Assembly: GCA_910575035.1 (NCBI GenBank)
Contig: CAJTDL010000016.1
Span: forward strand, 33,309 to 97,308
DNA: 64,000 nucleotides
Direction: 5' to 3'
Origin: Lachnospiraceae bacterium
Lineage (GTDB): Bacteria; Bacillota; Clostridia; Lachnospirales; Lachnospiraceae
The notes under the pieces were generated by a model. It was given only the letters and a program-made list of their open reading frames with translations, ran no database searches and was not told the origin of the DNA. Shown piece after piece: positions 33,793 through 42,031 of this stretch. The position numbers and the translations under genes were made by a program. Numbering within the stretch: the stretch's first letter is position 1; each line of letters starts with the position of its first letter.

Positions 33793-34713
33793 ATGCGCAA
33801 ATTATTAAACTTGTTTGGGATGGCATTAATTGCCATAGCAGTATTGTTCCCCCTATCAGCTAAAGCTGCTGGAAAAAATGTGTGCCAGACATTAAAGGAA
33901 TCCAAAACATACCAGTATAACTTAGACCAAAAAGGAAAAAAGGAATCCATAAAGGTAACCACCACAAAAAAGGAGCATAAAAAAGGTTATGTTATTACAT
34001 ATGATGTAAAAACTACGGTGACTATAAATGATAGAAAGATATACAGTAAAATTTGGAGAAATCAAAATTATTATCAAAATCATGTAAAAGTCATGGTAAC
34101 TGACGTGGATAAGAAAGACAAGCAAATGGAACTGCTAATTATCGAAGCCGATGTATCGGATATAAGTGACAGCCCAGCTTGGGAATCCGATATGGAGCAT
34201 ATTTTTTATTACCAGTATGTAAATGGGCAGGCGAAACGCAGACAAGACCTTGCGCCACTGTTTAAGAAGGATTTTAAAAACGTGTTTTTTCTCCATGGGA
34301 TAAAAAATAATTCCTTTCTTACCATAAATGGAAAAAATGAGATTTATGCCAGAGTTTGTACGGTGATGCAGAAAGATGAATATGGTTTTGAAGACTGCCT
34401 GCATGTAAAGGCAGGATTAATGCTGAAAAAAGGCAAGTTTGTCCCTGTATCTTCAAAAGAATACACAATACTGGATGTTGGAGGAGAAGAGGATATTTCA
34501 GTTAAATTAAAGAAGAACATGACATTGTATACCCAGATGGGAGGAAAGAAAAAAGCCTTTACAATGAAATCAGGAGAAAAGATTCCTGCTAAGAGTTTGT
34601 ATTGTATTAAAAATAAAAAAGCCTATCTTAGGATAAAGAATAAAAAAGGAAAGTGGGGATATATAGAATTAAAAAAAGGTCTATTAGAATTTGATGGTGT
34701 TGCGCACGTATAG
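33793..34713 (+). CDS. Secreted lysine-rich protein, paralogue B
   Basis: The 306-residue protein is a full-length paralogue of the preceding gene. It shares the signal peptide style (LFGMALIAIAVLFPLSAKA), VCQTLKESKTYQYNLDQKGK, DVDKKDKQMELLIIEADV, HIFYYQYVNGQAKRRQDL and the C-terminal SH3-like tail (KNMTLYTQMGGKKKAFTMKS, WGYIELKKG). The start is ATG 33793 behind GGAGAAGAGAAG; an in-frame GTG at 33748 lacks a ribosome site. Tandem duplication with divergence is evident. No enzyme motif is seen. Confidence 0.7.
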   Translation: MRKLLNLFGMALIAIAVLFPLSAKAAGKNVCQTLKESKTYQYNLDQKGKKESIKVTTTKKEHKKGYVITYDVKTTVTINDRKIYSKIWRNQNYYQNHVKVMVTDVDKKDKQMELLIIEADVSDISDSPAWESDMEHIFYYQYVNGQAKRRQDLAPLFKKDFKNVFFLHGIKNNSFLTINGKNEIYARVCTVMQKDEYGFEDCLHVKAGLMLKKGKFVPVSSKEYTILDVGGEEDISVKLKKNMTLYTQMGGKKKAFTMKSGEKIPAKSLYCIKNKKAYLRIKNKKGKWGYIELKKGLLEFDGVAHV

Positions 34714-34778
34714 AAATAAGCCAAGAATGAGCAGTTCAAAATTATTATCTGAATCAAATGAGGCTCAACTGTTTTACG

Positions 34779-34804
34779 CATTGACAACGATTCTGTTGTC
34801 AATG
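34779..34804. repeat. Perfect 10-bp inverted repeat upstream of the PPC-like protein gene
   Basis: CATTGACAAC (34779-34788), loop GATTCT, GTTGTCAATG (34795-34804). No T tract follows, so a terminator is unlikely. An operator or leader-RNA hairpin about 55 bases before the start is more plausible. Confidence 0.6.
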
Positions 34805-34862
34805 TGCTGAAACGGGGAGCTTTAGTGATACAGGAATTGGAAAAAGAAAGGGGAAAATGATT

Positions 34863-36914
34863 ATGAAACATAAAATATTATTATCTATAAGTTTAGCATT
34901 TGCATTATTCTGTTCCGATTTGCGACAAGTCCTTATTTATGCTTGGAATATGGATGAGGTTGAGTATAGTTCAGAGATTGAAAGAGATATGATACAGGAA
35001 GAAAAAGCACAGAATTCTATAACAGAAATTGACAAAGGAATCATGGATGAAAGAGTAGTTGGAAAAGAAACGGAAGATACGAGAATTGAATTAGAAGAAA
35101 CGCCAGAAGAGGATGAGATGGTGGAAGAAGATATTGAAGAAGCAAAAAGTTTTTCAAACAAAAATACAGAAGGCGATTTGATTGATGATAATGTACAAGA
35201 TGAAGTTATTGAAAAAAATTCTGAATATGAGGTACTCAATGGTGGAACATTAGAACCAAATTTAGACCGAAAGCAAGATATAAAGGCTGCAAATGAAAAT
35301 TTCAATTCGGCAGTGTCTATCAGTTTGGATAATAATATTATTAATGGAAGTATTACAGAGACCATAGATAATAGGTTATATACATTTACCCTGGAAAAAT
35401 CGGGGAGTATAACATTGGATTTAACATCCTATATGCAGTATTGCAGTCTGTACATTTATGGAAGTGATGGAAACATAATTTGGTATGATGACAATAATAT
35501 GTGGAATGATAATTTAAAATACTATAAAGAGATTTATAATATTGACGTTACAGATGGTATATATTTTTTGAAAATAACAGGATATAAAAATAGCTATAGC
35601 AGTAGATTTGCAACTGGAAATTATGAAATTGCTACAAAATTTGAAAGTTCAGGAGAAAGCTGCAAAGAGCCAAACAATGATTTTATGGAAGCATCAACAA
35701 TTGGGGTCAATGGGAGCATAAAGGGACAGATTGCGAAAAATGATGCTTATGATATTTATAAGTTCTCATTGACTAAATCGGGACGAATCGGATTGACTAT
35801 GACATATTATATGAAGTATAATAGTATTTATTTATACAATAGTGCAGGAGAGGAAATATGGTATGATGATAATAATGAATGGAATGGAAATTTGAGATAT
35901 AAGACAAACAGGTATAACTTGGATTTGACAAATGATACATATTATTTGAAAGTGACAGGATATAAAAATAGTTATAGTGCAAGTTTTGCAACTGGCAACT
36001 ATACATTTCATTTAAAATATACAGATGCTAAAGTAAATTATAAAGAGCCAAATAATGATTTTTTAACAGCCTACGCACTTAAGACAGATAGTAATTTAAA
36101 AGGCCAGATTGCAATTAATGATTCTTATGATATATTGGAATTTTCACTGAAAAAGTCTATGAATGTTAAAATTTCAATAGTATCTTATATGAAATATTAT
36201 ACGTTGGTTTTATATAATGATTTGGGGGAAGAGATATGGCATACACAGAATAATGAATGGAATGGTAATGTAGGGTATCGAAAGGATACCCATACGATAA
36301 CATTGTCTGATGGGATTTACTATTTGAAAGTAACAGGTTATAAGTATACATATGGCGGAAGTTTTGGGACAGGAACATATAGTTTAAAAGTTGGGATAAA
36401 AGAATCTTTAGCAAATGCAACTGTAACTTTTTATGGTGATTTTGAATATACAGGAAAGGATATCAAGCCAGCAATAAGTGTAAAATATAATGATACAAAG
36501 CTTTATAATGGGAGAGATTATAGTGTTTCCTATCAAAACAATAAAAAAATAGGAAAAGCAACTATGATTATTACTGGAAAAGGTGATTTTACAGGAACTA
36601 AGAAGGTGGCATTTAAGATCGTTCCGAAGAAGGAAAAAATTATAAAAATAAAGAATAGCGCTAAGGGAACGGCTACATTAAAATGGAAAAGGGATAAAAT
36701 GGCAAATGGATATGATATTTATCGGTATATGCCAAAGGCATACGATTATAGAAAAGTAAAGAGCATATCTAAGAACAGCATTACAAGCTATAAAAATACA
36801 AACCTCAAAAAAGGAAAATTCTATTACTACATAGTCCGTTCTTATAAGATTGTAAAAGGAAAAAAGTATTATGGTATTTATAGTGATCCAAAGTATGTGA
36901 AAATTAAAAAATGA
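34863..36914 (+). CDS. Secreted protein with three PPC-like beta-sandwich repeats
   Basis: The protein, about 683 residues, has a signal peptide (HKILLSISLAFALFCSDL) and a long Glu/Asp-rich region to about residue 140. Three repeats of about 120 residues resemble bacterial pre-peptidase C-terminal (PPC) domains, each with a pattern like KEPNNDF..A, YDIYKFSLTKSG, SIYLYNSAGEEIWY and YYLKVTGYKNSYS..FATGNY. They are followed by an MBG-like strand repeat (FEYTGKDIKPAISVKY) and a C-terminal FN3-like domain (NSAKGTATLKWKRDKMANGY). No catalytic domain is found, so it is a surface-binding or adhesion protein. ATG 34863 has better spacing from AAAGGGG than ATG 34857. Confidence 0.75.
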   Translation: MKHKILLSISLAFALFCSDLRQVLIYAWNMDEVEYSSEIERDMIQEEKAQNSITEIDKGIMDERVVGKETEDTRIELEETPEEDEMVEEDIEEAKSFSNKNTEGDLIDDNVQDEVIEKNSEYEVLNGGTLEPNLDRKQDIKAANENFNSAVSISLDNNIINGSITETIDNRLYTFTLEKSGSITLDLTSYMQYCSLYIYGSDGNIIWYDDNNMWNDNLKYYKEIYNIDVTDGIYFLKITGYKNSYSSRFATGNYEIATKFESSGESCKEPNNDFMEASTIGVNGSIKGQIAKNDAYDIYKFSLTKSGRIGLTMTYYMKYNSIYLYNSAGEEIWYDDNNEWNGNLRYKTNRYNLDLTNDTYYLKVTGYKNSYSASFATGNYTFHLKYTDAKVNYKEPNNDFLTAYALKTDSNLKGQIAINDSYDILEFSLKKSMNVKISIVSYMKYYTLVLYNDLGEEIWHTQNNEWNGNVGYRKDTHTITLSDGIYYLKVTGYKYTYGGSFGTGTYSLKVGIKESLANATVTFYGDFEYTGKDIKPAISVKYNDTKLYNGRDYSVSYQNNKKIGKATMIITGKGDFTGTKKVAFKIVPKKEKIIKIKNSAKGTATLKWKRDKMANGYDIYRYMPKAYDYRKVKSISKNSITSYKNTNLKKGKFYYYIVRSYKIVKGKKYYGIYSDPKYVKIKK

Positions 36915-37031
36915 AATATTTGAAATTTGACCGATAAGGTTATGCATTAGGCAAAGTAGGAACATTAAGCAGTATAGAAAGAGAAAATGCCAAGGCATTA
37001 AATAGAAAAATATGCGAGGGAGAAAGAGAAT

Positions 37032-40000
37032 ATGGTAAGAAGTTTTGGTAAAAAATTAGCAGTATTGTTGCTGTCAGTAGCTGTTGCAAATCCATGTGGC
37101 AATATGATAGTACAGGCACAAACAGTTAATAATGACATGGAAACTTTAGCCAATGAGCAGCTAGGACAAGCGGAAGAGCAGGCTATAGAAAATATTGTGA
37201 AAAGTGGAGCATGTGGAGAAGATGTCCAATGGTCGCTTGCATCGGATGGAACGTTGACAATCAAAGGGAACGGAGCTATGTCAGATTATACGACAGAGCA
37301 TAATTACTATACAGGCATAACCACTAATGTTCCATGGGGAGATTATTTAAATAACATAACAAAAGTGGTTATTAATGGAAAGATTGATTATATAGGCAAA
37401 TGCGCATTTACGGACTGTCCTTCCATCAAGCAAGTGATATTACCATCAAGTATTGAAAAAATAGGGGAATCTGCGTTTGAAAGATGTGCTGGATTGAGTA
37501 ATATAAGCTTTCCTAATAAGCTGATTTCTATTGGGGATTATGCCTTTCGTGGGTGCAGCGGATTAATAAGTGTTGTGATTCCTGACAGTGTGACAGATAT
37601 AGGAGGGGAGGCATTTCGAGGCTGCATTAATTTAGAGAGCGTTTTGCTGAGTTCGAATATTTCTGAAATAAAATATGATACCTTTAGCAGTTGTACAAAA
37701 TTAGTAAATATAGAAATTCCGCAGTCTGTCACTAAAATAGGCTTGTTTGCATTTTCATTTTGTGAATCACTTACAGAGTTGGAGATTCCAGAAGCTGTGG
37801 AATATATTGCTACGGAAGCTTTTATGGATTGTCTGTCTTTGGAAAAGATTGTGGTGAAAAATGCGAATCTCGTGTATGGGGATAGGGTTTTTAAGAAGTG
37901 TCCTGATAGCTTTGTTTTGTATGGTAAAAAGGGATCAACATCGGAGACGTATGCGGAAAAGAATGGATGTAAATTCTCGGTTATCGAACCGGATGAAGAT
38001 CAGATAATACGTGGTGAGTGTGGAGAAAATGTGAATTATGAATTGGATTTATCAACTGGGGTTATGCGTATTTATGGTTCGGGAGCAATGAAAGATTACG
38101 GTGCATATAGTGATATGGCACCATGGAGTAGAAAATATAGTAATGATATTGTTAAAGTAAAAATAGAAGATGGGGTTACTAGGATAGGATCAAATGCATT
38201 TCGTAATTGTGGTCTTGGTTGTAGGCTTGATGATTATAAGAATTTGATTTCTATAGAAATATCAGAAACGGTGACAGAGATAGGAGAGGGTGCTTTTTTG
38301 GATTCTAGGCATATAAATTCTATTGTCATTCCTGATAGTGTCATAACAATTGAGAGTCATGCATTTTTTTATTGTAATCAATTATCAGATGTTAGGTTAG
38401 GAAAAGCATTAGAAAGTATTGGGAGTAGTGCGTTTAAAGTATGTCCTATAGAAAAAATTGAATTTCCTAAATCGTTAAAAAGTATAGAGGGATATGCATT
38501 TTCAGGATGCCCAATAGAAAAAATTGAATTTCCTAGTCAGTTAGTATTGCAACAAGGCTGTTTTTTAGTTTGTAATAAATTAAAAGAGGTTACAATAGCA
38601 GATGGATGTGAAGTGCATTCTGAGGCATTTAGTTCGTGTAGTGGATTAGAAACGGTTAATATAGGCAAGGATTGTAAATTGTATGGTCGTGTATTTTTTG
38701 GATGTTCTTCATTAAAAGATTTGCATATCGGAGAGGGGAGTAAGAGTTTGAGAGAAGAAGCAGAAGGCATGGATACTTTTCGAAGATGTACAAGCTTGCA
38801 ATCTGTTCTTCTGCCAAATAGTTGGGAAAATATACCGAGTTCATTTTACGAATGTACAAATATGAAAGATGTGCAGTTTAATGATACAAATATGAAATAT
38901 AAAACGACTGATAATATTGTATATTCAAAGGATGGGAAGAAAATTATCTACTATCCACCTACTTTGACAGCAACAGAATTTGAGATTCCAGAGAGTGTGG
39001 TGACAATTGGATCAAGTGCATTTGCAGGACAAAGATTTTTGGAACATATAATAATTCCATCAAGTATTTGTGAAATTGAGAGCTGGGCATTTTCAAGATG
39101 TAGTAAGCTGAATAATGTAATCATTCCAGAAAGCATAGAAAAGTTAAACAAAGGAGTGTTTGCGTACTGTGAGAGTTTAAATACGATTGTAATTCCAGCA
39201 AGTGTGAACTATATTGTAGTAGCACCTAAAGCATTAGAAAGCACTTTTTTAGAAAGTCCGTTAAAAACAATATATGGAGAGAAAGATGCCATATTATGTG
39301 ATTCAGGCGAAGAAAAAACTTTACAAGAATGGATAAGTCATTATACAAGAGTAGAAGAGTGTACGCCAATTATTTATTGTTATTTTCAAGGTAATGGCGG
39401 AACAGTGGAAAGTGAGAAAAAGCCTGTAATATATGGTGATAAGTATTATAATCTTCCAATTCCTGTAAGGAATGGATATCATTTTATGGGATGGTTCACA
39501 GATTCAGGTGTGGTAGTGACAAGTAATACGGTTGTGACATCGGATTTCTCCCATACGTTATATGCATATTGGGAAAAAGAGGAGGCAAACGATATTGCAA
39601 AGGCAGAGATAACCCTAGAATATACCACTGCCGTGTATGATGGAACAGACAAACAGCCAGCAGTAACGATTAAATCGAATGGTTCAGAATTAAAAAATGA
39701 AGAGGATTTTATCGTGGTCTATTCGAATAATAAGAATGCAGGGACAGCAAAGGCGAAAATTTATGGAATTGGCAGATTTTCAGGAAGTATAGAGAGGGAA
39801 TTTCAGATAAATAGAAAGCCCATCTATAGTGTATATGTTGCTTCCATAAAGAACGCAACATATACAGGTAAACCAGTTAAACCGTCTATCATACTAAGCG
39901 ACAAAGATACAAGACTGAAAAATGGGACAGATTATATAGTATCGTACAAAAATAATAAAGCAGTTGGAAGGGCAGCTGTTTCTATAACAGGTAAGGGAAA

Positions 40001-40328
40001 TTATGAAGGAACTATATCAAGAGCCTTCCTTATAAATCCAAAAGCTTCCCAGATATCAAAATTGACTGCCAAATCAAAATCATTTACTATGAAATGGAAA
40101 AAACAGACTGCACAGGTGACAGGATACCAGATTCAATATGCAACGAATAAGAATTTTTCTGGCGCAACAACAAAGATTATAAAGAAAAATACGACGGTAT
40201 CTGCCACATATAAAAAGCTTAAGGCAAAAAAGAAGTATTTTGTGCATATCCGAACATACAAAACAGTATCAGGTTTGAAATATTATTCAGCATGGTCACC
40301 TGTAAAAACCATTATAACGAAAAAGTAA
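37032..40328 (+). CDS. Secreted BspA-type LRR protein with bacterial-repeat and MBG/FN3-like domains
   Basis: The 1098-residue protein has a signal peptide (KLAVLLLSVAVANPCG) and the BspA lead-in domain (CGEDVQWSLASDGTLTIKG), present again at about residue 330 (CGENVNYELDLSTGVMRIYG). Two blocks of TpLRR repeats follow (SSIEKIGESAFERCAGLSNI, ESVVTIGSSAFAGQRFLEHI). A Listeria-Bacteroides repeat (NGYHFMGWFTDSGVV), two MBG-like repeats (AVYDGTDKQPAVTIKS) and a C-terminal FN3 domain come next. Such proteins act as adhesins or immunomodulators in other gut and oral bacteria. There is no sortase signal, so retention at the surface is unclear. A weak GAGGGAG site precedes ATG 37032. Confidence 0.85.
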   Translation: MVRSFGKKLAVLLLSVAVANPCGNMIVQAQTVNNDMETLANEQLGQAEEQAIENIVKSGACGEDVQWSLASDGTLTIKGNGAMSDYTTEHNYYTGITTNVPWGDYLNNITKVVINGKIDYIGKCAFTDCPSIKQVILPSSIEKIGESAFERCAGLSNISFPNKLISIGDYAFRGCSGLISVVIPDSVTDIGGEAFRGCINLESVLLSSNISEIKYDTFSSCTKLVNIEIPQSVTKIGLFAFSFCESLTELEIPEAVEYIATEAFMDCLSLEKIVVKNANLVYGDRVFKKCPDSFVLYGKKGSTSETYAEKNGCKFSVIEPDEDQIIRGECGENVNYELDLSTGVMRIYGSGAMKDYGAYSDMAPWSRKYSNDIVKVKIEDGVTRIGSNAFRNCGLGCRLDDYKNLISIEISETVTEIGEGAFLDSRHINSIVIPDSVITIESHAFFYCNQLSDVRLGKALESIGSSAFKVCPIEKIEFPKSLKSIEGYAFSGCPIEKIEFPSQLVLQQGCFLVCNKLKEVTIADGCEVHSEAFSSCSGLETVNIGKDCKLYGRVFFGCSSLKDLHIGEGSKSLREEAEGMDTFRRCTSLQSVLLPNSWENIPSSFYECTNMKDVQFNDTNMKYKTTDNIVYSKDGKKIIYYPPTLTATEFEIPESVVTIGSSAFAGQRFLEHIIIPSSICEIESWAFSRCSKLNNVIIPESIEKLNKGVFAYCESLNTIVIPASVNYIVVAPKALESTFLESPLKTIYGEKDAILCDSGEEKTLQEWISHYTRVEECTPIIYCYFQGNGGTVESEKKPVIYGDKYYNLPIPVRNGYHFMGWFTDSGVVVTSNTVVTSDFSHTLYAYWEKEEANDIAKAEITLEYTTAVYDGTDKQPAVTIKSNGSELKNEEDFIVVYSNNKNAGTAKAKIYGIGRFSGSIEREFQINRKPIYSVYVASIKNATYTGKPVKPSIILSDKDTRLKNGTDYIVSYKNNKAVGRAAVSITGKGNYEGTISRAFLINPKASQISKLTAKSKSFTMKWKKQTAQVTGYQIQYATNKNFSGATTKIIKKNTTVSATYKKLKAKKKYFVHIRTYKTVSGLKYYSAWSPVKTIITKK

Positions 40329-40353
40329 AGTCCAATATTATGGGGGAATACAT

Positions 40354-41310
40354 ATGAAATGTAAAAGGTTCTTTATCTTTTCTTTAGCTGCAGCGTTGTC
40401 CTGTTGCAGCTTGCCTTAGGCAGCTATTCAGGCACATGAAATAATGACAGAATCGGAAAATCTGCAAAACAAAGATCAGGAAGATGCTGCATCCACATTA
40501 GCTTCTATAAATCAAAAAGATTTTTTGGAAAAAGAAAAAGTTGAAGCCGTTTCAGATACTATAGCTACGGAAGATTTTACTAAAGAGGCAGATTCTGTTG
40601 GATGTACAGAAGGCGATTATAATGATTGTGAATTAGGAGATGGAACGATTAAAATCAAAAAACTGGGGACAGTTCAAGAGTTTGTAATCCTTGTTGTGAT
40701 CGGAGGGGATGATAGATATGTTTACCTGTTTTATTCCAAAGGCGATTTTTTTTCAAAGGCAAAAGCTCCTGTGAGCTGCCTCTTACAGACTGCAATCCAG
40801 ACTTTATTTAAAAATGGGTTAATTCGCAAGTATACAACGAATGATAATGCTCAAAGATATGTTCTGTCAACACTTATGATTTGGATGGTATGGGAAAAGC
40901 TTCTTCTGAAATAAGGACAGAGATACAAGCAATGAAAAAAGCATTTCTGTCAGCAGCATTTACCCGAAGATCGCAGATGGGAGAAGTAAAACTGCCTGCC
41001 AAAAATAGAGCCTGGCAATGCGGCAAACAAATCCATTGTCTGGAGATTCTGAAATACAAAAATTGCAACCGTGGATCAATCTGATATATCGTGAAAATAA
41101 GAAAGAAATTTCAGCTGAAAGCAAAAGTTATTGTATCAATAAGTTCCGATAAGACTGAAATGGATAAACACCAATCCCAAATATGTAGCGGTGAGCAGTT
41201 TTGGGAAGGTGAAGTTTTATAAGGCCGGAAACGGCAAGAAGGAGAAGGTTATAGTCCAGGCGATGGATGGGAGTGGGAAGAAGGAAGAGGTTGTGATAGA
41301 GTTTAAGTAG
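40354..41310 (+). pseudogene. Decayed LRR/Ig-type surface protein gene (amber stop in the signal peptide)
   Basis: ATG 40354 begins a signal peptide MKCKRFFIFSLAAALSCCSL, but codon 22 is TAG at 40417. The same frame continues as AAIQAHEIMTESENLQNKD to 40914. The section GDYNDCELGDGTIKIKKLGT matches the strand that precedes LRR repeats in the neighbours, and then the sequence decays over several frames. The end, about 41160-41310, still encodes a BIG2-like tail (KYVAVSSFGKVKFYKAGNGK, VVIEFK-stop). At least one stop and several frameshifts make it inactive. Confidence 0.7.
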
Positions 41311-41362
41311 AGATGAATGGTTTAATTAGAAGTATGGATAAAAAATTAGGAAGGAGATGTTT

Positions 41363-41835
41363 ATGGTGAAACGTTTTTGGGCAGGTATATTGTCTATAGT
41401 GTTGTTTTTTGTTCTATAAATGTGTTAGAGCTGATTGTAGCAGAAGTGGCAGGCAAAGAAGCAAGTTTTCAATTACAAGAGAACTTTGCGGCAGAAGGAA
41501 ATAATGGGTTTGGAAATATGTTGGCGGATGTGGTGAATGATGAAGCTAGCAGGCAAAAAGAAAACAGTGGATGCAATATTTTTTCTATCTGTATGGAAGG
41601 GACACAGGCAGAAGTGTCTTTTGAAACAACAGAAGAAGCAATGCTAGTAGTTGGGGTTTACGATGAATCAGGTTCTTCCATGTTAGCCAGTGGAAAGATG
41701 TTAGTAGAGCCAGGATGGACAGAAGCAGTTGTAGATATTAATATGTATAGGATGCATGTGCGCATTTAGCGGTTTCTGGGAAATCAAGCGGTACAGTAGG
41801 ATTTCGTTGTTCTACTTCAGCACTGAATTAATGAC
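41363..41835 (+). pseudogene. Secreted-protein gene with a frameshift at a T run in the signal peptide
   Basis: ATG 41363, after AAGGAG, encodes MVKRFWAGILSIVLFFVL-stop. Adding one T to the run of six at 41405-41410 would continue as FFCSINVLELIVAEVAGKE in the frame that stays open to 41769. That part contains CNIFSICMEGTQAEVSFETT and MLVVGVYDESGSSMLASGKM, a domain that often recurs in large Lachnospiraceae surface proteins. The 3' end is also broken after EAVVDINMYRM. It is probably a truncated paralogue of a larger protein. Confidence 0.65.
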
Positions 41836-42031
41836 AGATGCAGGTATTTTGGAAGGAAAATAAGGTGACAAATATGTTGGCAGCAGAATATAAACATAAA
41901 GAAGATATTGCCATAAAGCAATATGAGGCATTGTTAAAGGGAAAAAGAGAAAGAAAAAGATGGGTGACTGAAGATGCTGTTTGAAAACAGTATACTCGGA
42001 ATGGATAAAAATGAATTAGAGGGAGAATGAA

